From Homarus americanus (taxonomy: Eukaryota > Arthropoda > Malacostraca > Decapoda > Nephropidae): DNA of 64,000 bases. The DNA lies in NCBI RefSeq assembly GCF_018991925.1, contig NW_024736071.1, positions 9,257,231 through 9,321,230 of the forward strand, read 5' to 3'. Under the pieces are notes generated by a model. The model saw only the letters and a list, made by a program, of their open reading frames with translations, was not told where the DNA came from and ran no database searches. Shown piece after piece: positions 1 through 10,599 of the stretch (its first letter is position 1; each line of letters begins with the position of its first letter). Both the position numbers and the translations under genes were made by a program.

Positions 1-124
1 ATATTCCGAGAAGACCGGAACTGCACTGGCTAATCATTACCCCGGAATACGATCCGCAAATCGATTAACATCCAGGTTCCAATTTATACTGCTAGGTTGA
101 CAGAGGCAAATGACTTAAAGAAAC

Positions 125-185
125 TTGCCCATAGTTCCATCCTGCCCGGGGATCAAACCCGGGTCCACTCGCTTGCGAGTTTTTT
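125..185 (-). repeat. tRNA-derived SINE fragment
   Basis: Read on the minus strand, 149-159 is a B-box-like GGTTTGATCCC, preceded by a small anticodon-arm-like hairpin (ctcgcaagcgag). The plus-strand T run at 180-194 would be an A-rich segment next to it. This is the look of a tRNA-derived SINE head. No complete tRNA fold is present, so I do not call a functional tRNA. Confidence 0.45.
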
Positions 186-420
186 TTTTTTTTTAGTTTA
201 ACAAATTTATTGATAAAGCTTGGAGTACAGTTTGACTATTATGAGTAATTCAGTCAGGTCTTGACACTGAGGGTGGTATCACTTCTCACTGCCATGCAGG
301 ACAGAGGTTCATACACAAAGAAATACATCATATTCATTAACAATATATATAGGTCAGAGTCATGTGGGTGATGTCACTGTTCACTGCCATGCAGACGAGT
401 ATGCTGACCATTACACCACA

Positions 421-470
421 CTTCACTAGTCGGGAATCGACCCCTTGACCTCTGCGTGTGAACAAGGACT
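421..470 (-). repeat. Inverted tRNA-SINE head
   Basis: The minus strand carries a B-box-like sequence (plus-strand gggaatcgacccc at 432-444) followed by the same internal block (cctctgcgtgtgaacaagg) that appears in the opposite orientation at 485-547. The two form an inverted pair of SINE heads. It is a fragment only. Confidence 0.45.
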
Positions 471-484
471 TCCAAATACAAACA

Positions 485-560
485 ATACCTTGTGGCGGAG
501 TGGTAGGGATCCCTGTTCACACGCAGAGGTCCAGGGTTTGATTCCCGACGAGTGAGGTAT
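485..560 (+). repeat. tRNA-derived SINE head with A and B boxes
   Basis: TGGCGGAGTGG at 493-503 matches an RNA polymerase III A box and GGTTTGATTCC at 535-545 matches a B box. Their ~32-bp spacing is tRNA-like. The downstream sequence to about 780 is not a tRNA body, and a second A-box-like tggcgcggtggtagg occurs at about 764-778. This indicates SINE copies arranged back to back rather than a tRNA gene. Confidence 0.55.
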
Positions 561-780
561 AATGGAAGTTCGCATGCTATGTGGACTGATGAGATGTTAT
601 ATTGTAGCCTCGTGTTTCCTAGCTGGACTCGGTAAAATGCTACTTCGACCACATAGTTGGTACAGGCAATCCCCGATGGAGGTTCACGTTGCTTAAAAAT
701 GAGGCGAATGAACAGGCCTTGTGTGAAATAAAACAAAGCCTTGGACTGCTTTTGTCGTCCTTGTGGCGCGGTGGTAGGAT

Positions 781-2165
781 CCCTGAATAGAAGTAAAAGT
801 AATCAGCGTACAAAGTATCAAACTATGTCTAACACCCCCCCATAATTACCGGACCGCTGACGGTCACGAGTCGTGTATTAGCCTTCATTTCTTTCCAAAA
901 GACAGGAAAGGGTAAGTTCATAGTTCATGTGGTTGATTCATAAGCAGTGACGGTTAAATTCGGGCGGCAGGTCTCTTATTTGTTACTTTGTTATGAACTT
1001 CATTGTTCAGTAGCGACTATCGAGTAACTTCCCCTTTTTATATAGTTGTTTTAGTGTAGGTGTATCTCCTCTTTTCAAATGTGCAACTAAAAATGTCGGA
1101 AGCCAATAGAAGAAAAGTAAGAGCACGGTTTATTTGCATTTATATCTAAGATCGAGTGGTCTGTGTGTTGCTCACCACCTGTCTATGAGGCGAAATGCAA
1201 AAATAAAATAGTTGTAACTTTTCCTTTTCATTTTCGAAAATTTGAATTGCATATTTTGAATGAGATAAAACTACTCCGGAATAAATTATAAAAAGGGGAG
1301 GTTACTCAGTAGATCTTGAACTGTAATTTAACCAGTCATTTGAATTGTGAAGGCCTGTCACCGTGTGCCAATACGGCCGGGAGCAAATACCTTTTTTAAT
1401 CCCCGGATTTTCCTTCTATATAACATAGTACTGCGGTAATCAGTATTGGGTTTGAGCAGTTGCTTTATGTTTGTAGAGAGATTCTCACTGATGAAAACTC
1501 TGATTTTAACAATCAAAACAAAATTTTCTCTCGTTTTATGGCAGAGAATGAGACAAGTCCTTTGGTGCCTTAACCATGCCCAGAGACAATGTAGTAGAAT
1601 GTTTGAATGAAGTTGAAGTAATATTCAGAGTTAAATAGCTAAAGTTTTTGGGTGTAAAAATGTGACCAAGAAAATTATGACATTAATGGATGAAACAAGC
1701 TATATAAATTTATGTACTACTGAGTGTAGGTTGCAATTTACTATAGTTTACTGAATATAAAAAGAGAATATTTTTGGCTTATATTTAGTAGTTGCTAACA
1801 CCTACAGTACAGTACTTATATATTTGGTCTTATATCGGGAGAGGAAAAACTAAAATAATTTACTCTAGCATTTCTGTCTGATGGCGACAGCGTTGGAGAA
1901 CGGGTTATTTTGGATTGATGCTATTATGGATGCATCCTATCCCTAGTAGTCATTCACGGGCGTGGTCTTCTTTCTGAAAATAGACACATTATTGCTTTTG
2001 GATCTCCTGTACTATAACCTGGTATGCCATTAACGCTATGACGTACTCATAACCTTTAAAATCATAACATTTACATCATAACGATTGCATTATCATATCA
2101 TTTATATAAAAATAAATGTTAGTTATTGCTTATATCCCAATTCAGTCTGAAATTTTCATACATAC
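781..2165. other. AT-rich intergenic DNA
   Basis: I see no coding region. One possible short inverted-repeat element is visible: GTAACTTCCCCTTTTTA at 1024-1040 is mirrored, with one mismatch, by TAAAAAGGGGAGGTTAC at about 1288-1304. This could be a ~290-bp MITE. No target duplication was found. Confidence 0.3.
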
Positions 2166-2755
2166 TGTTACGAACCACGCCACCAATTGTCTTGATCTAC
2201 CTACCCAGCACCACGAGCAACGCCATCTAGGGACGAAACACGAGTATGACTCGTCTTAGTTACCACTCCGGGGTTTCCCTTCTCCATATCCTGGTTGTTG
2301 CGTCACCTCCTCAAAGTCTTCTTTGTCAGCTCCAATTCGAGGAGAGAGCACTACACTCTGGGAAGTGACCACAGGATCACCTATTCAGGAAACCTACGGC
2401 ACAGTGACTACCTACCGTCTTCTACAATACTCAGCCTTACTCGTCAGCCATCTCAGCTCCTCACTTAAGTATTTGTAATCTTGTATTGCCTCTCCCACCT
2501 CCACCTTGCTTCACGATTGTTTTATGTTGTATTAATATGTATATACTGTTAATGTTTAGGTTAAGTTTGGTTAAGGGTAATTTATAGGAAGCTGAATATT
2601 TTGTTAAGGAATTTATGGTACTTTATTATACACAACAAAAACTCGCATCCTTTGTCTACCCTTTTATAGTCCGATTGTCTTTGTTTTTGTTTTGTTGTTG
2701 CCTGTTGGGATCTGGGTAGACTTTTAACTATATTCAAAATCCCCAACTCGTAACA
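2166..2755. mobile_element. Solo LTR with 4-bp target duplication
   Basis: The element starts TGTTACGA and ends TCGTAACA, a perfect 8-bp terminal inverted repeat with canonical TG...CA ends. It is flanked by the direct repeat ATAC at 2162-2165 and 2756-2759. At 590 bp without coding sequence it fits a solo LTR left by recombination between two LTRs. The 4-bp duplication suits a Ty3/gypsy element. Strand cannot be fixed from the ends alone. Confidence 0.75.
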
Positions 2756-2872
2756 ATACCCAAATCAGTTAAACATCCGTTTTGGCATATTGTAGCGTAC
2801 TGTATGTGGCCAGTTGTCAATTCTCTTTACTTGTCTATTATCTCTTTGTATGGGCACACAAACGTACGTACA

Positions 2873-3235
2873 TGTAGGTATCTCCACTCAGGAATGAGGT
2901 GGGATAGAAACTCACAATGCGCTTTCTGTATATATATTGTTGTACAGCGCAGTGCTTAGGAGTGACTAGGTAAGGAGAAACTTGCTCAGAGGTCCTGTAG
3001 GGCGATCAGGATTTGGGGTGAGCTTAGCGAGAGGACCAATCACAGCGGCTTAAGCGTAAGGTGTGAAACGCTCTGATCCTGAACCAGAGGTTGAAGGTAG
3101 AGACTAGGTCGGCGATCGTTCCCCTGCGTCCTCTGCATAGACCTGGTCTCTCGGCGTAGCTGGCTGTACGCTGATTGGCTGGTAGGCGCGCGGCCGGAGC
3201 TCAGTTGGGAGTTGTAGGGGAGAGGAGCCACTACA
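2873..3235 (-). mobile_element. LTR related to the CsRn1-like gypsy family
   Basis: It runs from TGTAGGTATC to AGCCACTACA and shares the edge pattern and the cactcagga...gggat...gaaactcaca block with the LTRs at 3962-4379 and 16185-16679. No matching 4-bp flanks were found, so it is either damaged or part of a rearranged element. The minus orientation follows from comparison with the full-length copy. Confidence 0.55.
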
Positions 3236-3325
3236 ATATCTCTTGATCCATCTCTTCACAGTTGAAGTCGAAACAGCAAGTCGGTCTGCGATGGCAACGG
3301 TGGCTCCGTAAGAGTACGGCTGCAC
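3236..3325 (-). pseudogene. Possible helix-turn-helix fragment
   Basis: The minus-strand reading contains a run resembling a transposase-type helix-turn-helix (residues AIADRLAVSTSTVKRWIKRY) that is cut exactly where the LTR at 2873-3235 begins. I could not follow a continuation on the other side of the LTR. It may be the start of a broken DNA transposase, or chance. Confidence 0.25.
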
Positions 3326-3961
3326 GCAATTCGCGAGGGTAGAGCAGCGGGCTACCTATCTGGTGAGAGGCAAGAACGAACACGTAATATTTTATGTGGG
3401 TGGTTGTCCTGCGGCCAGTATAACCACCCACATAAGTATAACCACCCACACTGCGAATCGCGTGCAGTGTGGCTGTACCCTAAGGCCTCTTTCTCGGTGG
3501 GCTATTATTTGGCTGCGAGTAGTTATGCACTGTTGCGTCGTGTTCATAGTGACAGAAGTAAAACCTACTGTTGATCCCGTATTCATTACAACTCTTCGGC
3601 CAAGCTCTTATTGGCTGATTAGACCATGCCAAGTGATAAGTGATGGGTGGACGTAAAGCCTGATGCTCTAACGTCATAAATAAGATAGGTAACTATTGAA
3701 ATGCTGTTACCTAACGACGAGTACACTGCCTTTTGCCGAACAATTGCCGATGTCGAGGGTAACCAGATATTAAACTCCATTCATTATTTTTTTTCCAATA
3801 GCACACTTTTCACATATAATTCGTGTTATAACTGCCATAATTGGTAATGTATTCTATTTTCACACACACAGAGAAACACACACACCTGTCAACCATCAGT
3901 GAGACAAGACGTGCCCTGAAGGCGCTCCCGGTTTTGGCAACCAGGCCGAGTCTGTTTGGCC
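3326..3961. other. Non-coding spacer with a hairpin
   Basis: There is no supported gene. A perfect 13-bp inverted repeat (TATGTGGGTGGTT at 3393-3405 and its complement at 3422-3434) with a 16-base loop is followed by a further copy of accaccca. The remainder shows no recognisable feature. Confidence 0.4.
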
Positions 3962-4379
3962 TGTAGGGGTATGAGATATTGGTTCACACTCAGGATGGGA
4001 TGGAGAAAGGAAACTCACAATGTGCTCACTGTATACATATTGTATTGGATGTACGATGCAACTTGTTGCTGGGTAGGTAGCATGGTAATAAGCGTTGAGT
4101 AGAGAGAGCTAGGTGGTGAGGGTGCCCAGAGGAGGGACACGCGGCTTGAGGGACGCCAAGGTCGCTGGCGGGAGCGGCAGCCGCACGGCTGGCGCGGAGG
4201 AGGAGGTGTTGCCTGCTGGTGGCACTGGGTAGAATAGAGAGTGGTCACAGCGGTGTCAGGCCTTATAAGGCGGGGGTAGGCGTGGGTAGATAGTTGACCC
4301 CCGCTCCGTGGGCGGCGCTGGAGGCGTAGGCTGGGGAATTCGAGAAGGTTCTGTGCTTGTAGGGGAGGAATCCACTACA
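3962..4379 (-). mobile_element. Solo LTR of the CsRn1-like gypsy family
   Basis: TGTAGGGGTA...CCACTACA is flanked by the 4-bp direct repeat GGCC at 3958-3961 and 4380-4383. Internal blocks match the LTRs of the full-length element at 16185-21427. On the minus strand there is a TATA-like CTTATAAGGCC at about 4258-4268. With no internal region attached, this is a solo LTR. Confidence 0.8.
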
Positions 4380-4383
4380 GGCC

Positions 4384-4907
4384 CTGCCCCCCCCCCCCTG
4401 CTATATCTCAACGCCCTACCAGCCTTCCTACACCGAAATTTAGTCAGCAAAACATTCAAATATTCAGTGCATTGATTGATTACCAAACAGTGTTTCGATA
4501 GTGCACTCCAAGGAAAAGCACAAAAACACAGCCGTGCAATACCAGATAGTGGGCACTTTGTCGGTCACCTTCAAAGTGCCAGTGACAAGGACCACCGCGG
4601 TTTACATATATCGTGGATACTGTGTCGGCGACCCTAAGCGCCAGAGACAAGGACTCACGGTGTTTACGACTGACAAATATTAACAGATGTCTACCAGTGT
4701 CAGTGGCCCTCAAAGTGCCGCCAGTGAGTTTATGGCCACCGGGGACAAATACCTCCACCCGTCCACAACAGATATTAACAGATGGCCACCAATTACTTGC
4801 TCCTGACGCTCTCTGTACCTTCTAAAGCGTGGGAACGGTTATCCTGATGGCAGTGTAATCGCGCAACTCAAGTCACTGAAGATATTCCATGCGCGCAACC
4901 GTAGACA
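4384..4907. other. Non-coding lead-in to LINE, with imperfect repeats
   Basis: After a C run at about 4386-4399 there is no long coding frame. Between about 4560 and 4740, three degenerate copies of a ~45-60-bp block containing gtcgg...ccctcaaagtgcc...agtgacaagga can be seen. These could belong to the 5' untranslated region of the LINE that follows; its exact 5' end is not visible. Confidence 0.35.
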
Positions 4908-5787
4908 GTGGCCTCCACTAGGAAACCAGAGAAATCCACCCCTGACAGACCGTACCATTACACTGAAGTTCCGCGGATATGGTGTGATCTCCCGTCTTTA
5001 CTGCTCTCCAACGTCACTTCCCTAGCTAATAAGTTTGACAAGCTGGCAACTACAGTAAGGTCAGTTACTGCCAATGTTGTTGCCATATGTGAGGCTTGGC
5101 AAATTGTGCCTGAAACGTGTCATATTGAGGGATATCAACTCTTTCATCACCTTCGTTCACATGGACGCGGGGCGTTGCCCTCTTCTGTCTCACCTGGATG
5201 TTCAAGTCCTAGCAGATGTGGAGGCATTATGGGTACCTGTTGTGCCACGGGCCCGCCTGCGCCCCACTGCTTCTGTCATAATCTGCGTGTCATACCATCC
5301 GCCTAAATCACCCACCAGAGACACTCTTATCAATCATCTCATTACCACCTCAGACCACCTCAGAGTTAGGTATCCATGTGCCAAGTTAGTATTATGCGGG
5401 AATTATCATGAAATTGACACCACTGTTATCCAGGACCAGCTGTCACAATCACAAGTTGTGAACTTCCCCACACACGGTCAAAATACCCTTGACCTTATCT
5501 TAACCGACTTAGCGGACCAGTACCAACCACCTCAACCAATGCTCTGGTCCCCAGCTGCCACTCCCACTCAAGTACAGAGACCCTACTTCAAGACCTACAG
5601 GCCGATTACTGACTCTGCAGTGCGTCTCTTTGGGCAGTGCATAGTTCATCATCCATGGACTGAAGTACTTAGTGCGGATGACGTGGACACCAAATGGATA
5701 AATTATACCACCACCACCACGGAAGCTCACCACCACTTCTTCCCCGAGAAGTCCGTCAGATCTCACCCAGCTGACTTGCCCTGGATC
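4908..5787 (+). pseudogene. LINE endonuclease domain, frameshifted
   Basis: The N-terminal part (4908-5160) resembles the start of the apurinic-type endonuclease of non-LTR retrotransposons (an LLSNVTSLANKFDKL-like start, then AICEAW). The frame then shifts to the one read at about 5160-5787, which carries LVLCGNYHEID in place of the usual GDFN motif and the family-typical TLDLILTDLAD. In the family the enzyme nicks target DNA to prime reverse transcription. The altered GDFN-equivalent (GNYH) and the frameshift argue against activity. Confidence 0.7.
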
Positions 5788-5880
5788 CACTAGCGTAGCT
5801 AGGGGGGGGCGGGGGGGCGGTCCGCCCCGGGCGGCACTTTTGGGGGGCGGCACTTTTGGGTCTGCTCATCACCCATATCT

Positions 5881-6167
5881 GCAGCTACTGGAGACGTTAA
5901 TCCATCCCTTTGTATCGGCGGCAAGTTAATCCTTGTCGTGTCTGACCTAACACCTGACCCACATCATCACGGCCACGTCATGAGCTACACCCTTGCTATG
6001 AGGCCCCCCGCCACACACACAACCTGTAACCTGTTGAGGATTAAGGAAACAACTTCAAACAAGTACGCCAGTGAGCTCATGTGGTGTGGGTCAGGTGTTA
6101 GGTCAGACACGACGAGGATTAACTTGCCGCCGATACAAAGGGAAGGATTAACGTCTCCAGTAACTGC
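5881..6167. repeat. Long inverted repeat (foldback) inside the hAT element
   Basis: gcagctactggagacgttaa at 5881 is mirrored by ttaacgtctccagtaactgc ending at 6167. The arms continue inward for roughly 95 bp each (through tgacctaacacctgaccca and its complement) around a loop of about 90 bp. It is likely a palindromic MITE or an internal hairpin of the host transposon. An open frame across it is incidental. Confidence 0.7.
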
Positions 6168-6478
6168 AAAACCATGCAGTCTCGGGTCATATCAGTTCAT
6201 GTACAGCCGACCAATCCACCAGTTACAAGCAATTCACTTCAGTTCTGCACAAGTCTCCATCGTGACAAGACGAGGGGAGGCTAGACGACTTTTAAGTTCT
6301 CTTGTGTTTTCAATCCAGTTATTTACTTCGTTGGAAGACATAATACTATAAGGTAAGAAATATTAAAGTATTGGTTAAAAAATATTGATGTGACTTTTGC
6401 TGCGGTACTGAGATTAAATATTAAGATTTTGTTTCACAGCATTGCGATTTTATACTAAGACACTATCCTCACTGGGGT

Positions 6479-6803
6479 ACAGACAAAAGCCCCCCCGACA
6501 AAAGCCACCCAGACAAAAGCCCCCCAGACGAAAGCCACCCAGACAAAAGCCCCCTACTTTGATCGGGGTGGCTTTTGTCTGACAACAGTAAGGGCTTTCA
6601 AAAGTTACGGACATAATTAAATAGTTGAGGGTAAAATATACTGTTCTTCTCTGTGGTTAATTATTGGTTAGGTTAGGGTTAGGTTAAGTTAGGTTGGGTT
6701 AGGTTAGGTTAGGTTAGGGTTGTCAGACAAAAGCCACCCCGATCAAAGTAGGGGGCTTTTGTCTGGGGGGCTTTTTCGTCGGGGGGGCTTATGTCAGACA
6801 TCC
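6479..6803. repeat. Foldback element enclosing telomere-like TTAGG repeats
   Basis: The left arm (about 6479-6585) is built of alternating cagacaaaagcccccc and cagacaaaagccaccc units and ends with cccctactttgatcggggtg. The right arm (about 6717-6803) is its reverse complement with small deletions. The loop contains GGTTA units at about 6664-6721, the arthropod telomere motif, with some TTAGGG and GGTTAAG variants. Confidence 0.65.
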
Positions 6804-7062
6804 ATTTTCACTGTACTCTGAGTCTGTAATTTTAGATTAAGTTGCTACTTTTTACATTTCCATTGTATTACATTGATACTAGTGTCATTATACCGTGATT
6901 TTAGATCAAGCTGTTATTTTTACATTGCTGTGATTTTAATCATTTTAGATGATAATGACACTAGTGTGACAGTGTCATTATACCGTGATTTTAGATCATA
7001 CTCAATAAAAGATAACGGTGCAGTACAATTGTTTTATGTAACGGATTCCTAACCTAACCTAA

Positions 7063-7120
<58 letters not shown>
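7063..7120. repeat. (AT)n microsatellite
   Basis: An uninterrupted AT dinucleotide run of nearly 60 bases inside the hAT element. Confidence 0.9.
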
Positions 7121-7123
<3 letters not shown>

Positions 7124-7235
7124 GAAACTCTCACATCAATTACGAAGATATAGTAGTAATTTCGTTTAATACATCCTGTAAGAGGATTTTAATAAATTGT
7201 TACCTCATATTTGTCTTTCCTTTTCTCCAGTGGTC

Positions 7236-7237
<2 letters not shown>

Positions 7238-7322
<85 letters not shown>
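7238..7322. repeat. (AT)n microsatellite
   Basis: An uninterrupted AT run of more than 80 bases. The apparent Tyr-Ile open frames across it are an artefact of the repeat. Confidence 0.9.
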
Positions 7323-7325
<3 letters not shown>

Positions 7326-7499
7326 AAAAAATTATGCATTTATTGGAGGAAATGCTATTTGAAGAAAATGTTTTCCTATGCATAATACTTTTGAATAGTT
7401 GCTCTTTTATAATATTATTCAATGCCGTAATAAATAATGCAGTAATACATTTTGAAGTTTTTTTAAATTAACAAAAGTATTCTTTTGCTACACAGAGCA

Positions 7500-8270
7500 C
7501 TCTAAAATACATCACAATGAAACCAAATCATTATCAAATTCAAGGATTCAAGTCTAACTTGCTGAGCTGTCAACTTCAACCTTCCAAGGAGGAAGAACAT
7601 GAAGCAGAAGAAAATATTCCGGGGACCAGCTGTGACAGAGTGACATAAAAGATGTTGGCCCATGGTTGCTAAGATTAGCAATGGCACATTTGATTTTCTG
7701 GTACGTCAAGGTGCGGTTCAGGTTCAAAATTCAGATTCTGATTTTGGTAAGTAATCAGAAGGTGTGTCAACCAGCGACAAACTAGAAAACTAACACGCGA
7801 GTTGTTTTTTCAAACTCACAAATGGGTGAAAGAATGTTGAGACTGCGGATGGTACTCCTCCAAGGAAGCTTCTTTATCAGCTTTTTTGTTGCAAACTGGC
7901 TTGTGGACAGAAGTAATCAAAATTTAATTTGAGGATGGATTCAACATATGGTGGAAACTGAATCCTAGAATATCCGAGCACGAATCCAGCAGCTCTCACA
8001 TGTCTGGAATTCTACACAATGGAAGGAGTTGAATTAGAATGCCTTTGAGCAACAATTGATAAAAAAGAATGCTAGTTATGGAAAGCCAAGGAAAAAGTGG
8101 GAAGGAAACTTTCAAGATTGCTTGATATTATTAGATTCCTTGTTGTAAGAATTGGCTTACGAGGCCACTGAGGAAGGAATGAATTATGAGAGAAACGAGA
8201 CTGAAGCAACGGAAAATAGGAGGAAATTTTTAGAGTTTAAGTATGTTTGGTGTGTATTTAAAGCATACTA
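7500..8270 (+). pseudogene. hAT transposase relic (ZMYM1-like type)
   Basis: Short frames separated by stops and shifts resemble the N-terminal half of hAT transposases with a TTF/ZMYM-type zinc finger. They include an LYQLFCCKL stretch (about 7877-7905, the CFCC-like finger), GFNIWWKLNPRISEHESS (about 7935-7990, the usual 'G+xxWxxxxxxIxxHExS' block) and, further on, LSRLLDIIRFLVVRIG. The catalytic half is missing. No frame is long enough to be functional. Confidence 0.5.
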
Positions 8271-8318
8271 TATTTGAGTATGTGAAAGTACAGTAATATT
8301 ATAATGGTATACAAACTA

Positions 8319-8322
<4 letters not shown>

Positions 8323-8403
<81 letters not shown>
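8323..8403. repeat. (AT)n microsatellite
   Basis: A third long AT dinucleotide run in the same hAT element, about 80 bases. Confidence 0.9.
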
Positions 8404-8408
<5 letters not shown>

Positions 8409-8504
8409 GAGTGAGTCACTGTGCAATATGTATTTTTGTGGGGCACGGAGGGGGCGGCAAACTCAAGGCTGCCCCGGGCGGCACACACTCTAGCTACGCC
8501 ACTG

Positions 8505-10250
8505 CCTGGATCACACCTCGGATCAAAAGACTTCTGCAACAGAGAGACAGCGTCTTTTATCTCAATGACCACAACCGCTACAGGTCCCTTAGCAACCTAG
8601 TCATCCGCGAAATACGCACTGCAAAGAAGTCTCACTACCCAACCAAATTGCAACACCTGAAGCAAACCAACATCAGTCAGTGGTGTGGTAAGCTTAAAGA
8701 ACTCTGTAATAAACAATAAGACACACCCCCCCTTCCTTAGCTATCTCACTAATGTTGACGCAGCTGAGCAATCAAATAACCATTTCACTACTATATGCCA
8801 GACGCCCCCGGCGCCCAACCAATCTTCCTGCTTACCTACCAGCCCCCTTTCCCACTGACTTAGTAGAAGAATTTGAAGTAGCAAAACGTCTGGACAAACT
8901 GAAGTTAAAACGCTCCACCACCCCGATTGACTTACCAATGAAACTCTTCAAGGAGTTCTCCCCGGAGCTAGCTAAACCCCTCTGCTCCATCATCAATGCT
9001 TCCCTCAGCCAAGCCAGATGCCCAGCTGACTGGAAGATTTCATATGTGTCATCAGTGCCCAAGTCAACCAGCCCACACCCCAAATCAGCTATGACCCATT
9101 TCAATCACCCCACCAGCTTAATCTGTGAAAGTTTTGTGTTTGACTGGGCTTATGCTGATTTTGCAGACACCGTAGATCCTCAGCAATCTGGTAATATGAA
9201 AACTTCCCTCCACCACTCACCGTCTTGTCAGTTTGAATAATATACCGCCATCTGATAAACGTCTGTAGCTGTCGCTTTCATTGACTTCACCAAGGCATTT
9301 GACCTAGACGACCACAATTTAATCACCAACAAAAGTCGATCCCGGTTTCGAAGAAGTCTTATACCAGGCTTATAGACTTTCTCAGTAACCGACGCCAAGC
9401 TGTACGCGCTTCCCGAGGGCCCCTTCCCACCTTCAGCTACTCACCTGTGGCGTCCCCCTTCAACGCACCAAGATGGGACCACTAATCCACTATGCTTCCT
9501 TATGCTTATCAATGATGCCCTAAAAAGAAACCCCTGCTCACTGGAAATATGTCGACGACTCCACCATTGGGATCAGTGTCAACAATTCTGCTCCCGGACT
9601 ATACCGCCCTTCAGGATTTATTGAACAGTTCCCAAAAACTGGGTCACCATCAACCACGTCACCATCAGCCATACCAAGACCATGGTTATGCATACATCAA
9701 CCTCTCCTCCGGGACGTTGTCCCACCCCCTTCCATTACTTTTAGGTCCCAAACACACCCAGGTTGTAGATTCCACTAAGCCCTCGACGTCACCATAGACA
9801 ACAAACTAAATTGGAAACCACACGTCAGTGAAGGTCAACCTCCAGCTTCCGTCCCCGCCTCCTCCGCCGACCTGGGTCCCTCGGAGTTCCTACGCCCGAG
9901 CTCCTCAGTTTACTCAACATTCACTTCTCAAGCTCACCTATGCCTCCCCTACCCGGTCTTCCTCCCTAAATGCCACACAACGTAAACACCTAGAAAAAGT
10001 GAAAAAGAGAGCTTGCAAGATTATTCTCTCCCTTCCTACCCCACATATCAAGAAGGGCTCAACACCCCTGACCCTCGGCCCTCTGACCATCACCACGACC
10101 TCATCTGCAAATTTGCGAGAAGATTCTGCACCATCCTCAAAACCGGCTCCTACCACCACCCGAGATGCGTCGTCCGAGAATTGCTGCTGACCACAACCTA
10201 TCCAGCCCATACGAGCACATACTGACGCTATAAGAATAGCCCAGTCCCAA
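8505..10250 (+). pseudogene. LINE reverse transcriptase, frameshifted
   Basis: This continues the endonuclease ORF after the hAT insertion. Segments in different frames show the linker (PRIKRLLQQRDSVF, from 8514), the RT start (KLKRSTTPIDLPMKLF, about 8897), FTKAFDLDDHN (about 9286), the catalytic YVDD box (9548-9559) and the C-terminal KRACKIILS region (about 10005). The order is that of CR1/Jockey-group LINEs. At least four frameshifts or stops mean no full enzyme can be made from it. Confidence 0.75.
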
Positions 10251-10513
10251 CCATTGTAAAATTATCAATAACCTGTAATCAACCAGTGTATTCACTCCTA
10301 GTCAATCTTACTTTTTGCACTGTCACTATGTTGAAATGCCCTGTGGTTTGAGCTTCTCCCCACCTTGTTATTATATATCATATTTGTATCACTTATGTTA
10401 CTTGTATATTATTTGTAAATCAAGAGATCCATTCCCCAATTATGTAACTGTATATTTTCAGCCTTCAGGCTGCCATGCTCTTTCAATAAACCGTTAATTA
10501 TTATTATTATTAT

Positions 10514-10524
10514 TACACACACAA

Positions 10525-10558
<34 letters not shown>

Positions 10559-10590
10559 ACATACACAAACACACACACACACATGTCAAA
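10514..10590. repeat. (CA)n microsatellite
   Basis: A CA-rich run with occasional A insertions that directly follows the (ATT)n tail of the LINE. Confidence 0.9.
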
Positions 10591-10599
10591 GTACACACA

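Larger units (their letters stand above)
5788..8504 (+). mobile_element. hAT-type DNA transposon, 2.7 kb, decayed
   Basis: The left end CACTAGCGTAGCTAG is the imperfect inverse of the right end CTAGCTACGCCACTG. Both are followed inward by the GC-rich block ccgccccgggcggcac. The flanks are a perfect 8-bp duplication, CCTGGATC (5780-5787 and 8505-8512), the hAT hallmark. It interrupts the LINE reading frame. The interior holds an inverted-repeat hairpin, a telomere-like tract, three (AT)n runs and transposase remnants, so it is non-autonomous now. Confidence 0.85.
4840..10514 (+). mobile_element. LINE (CR1/Jockey group), degenerate, split by a hAT insertion
   Basis: Endonuclease sequence lies before 5788 and reverse transcriptase sequence follows from 8505. 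The 3' end carries an AATAAA-like motif and an (ATT)n tail (about 10485-10514), as in CR1/L2-like non-LTR elements. Joining the two sides across 5788-8504 restores a continuous protein match (…LPWI|TPRIKRLL…), so the hAT insertion came later. Several frameshifts make this an inactive copy. The 5' boundary is approximate. Confidence 0.8.

Noticed and set aside
586..593. CTGATGAG, the start of a hammerhead ribozyme core
   Set aside because: I found no matching GAAA segment or stems at the proper distance on either strand.
374..736. 120-codon minus-strand frame
   Set aside because: Lies over SINE copies; the RRESNPGP-type peptide is the usual translation of a tRNA B box.
5938..6351. 137-codon plus-strand frame
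   Set aside because: It reads through the palindrome inside the hAT element and resembles no protein.
7197..7471. Open frames rich in Tyr-Ile
   Set aside because: Direct translation of (AT)n; no protein-like sequence.
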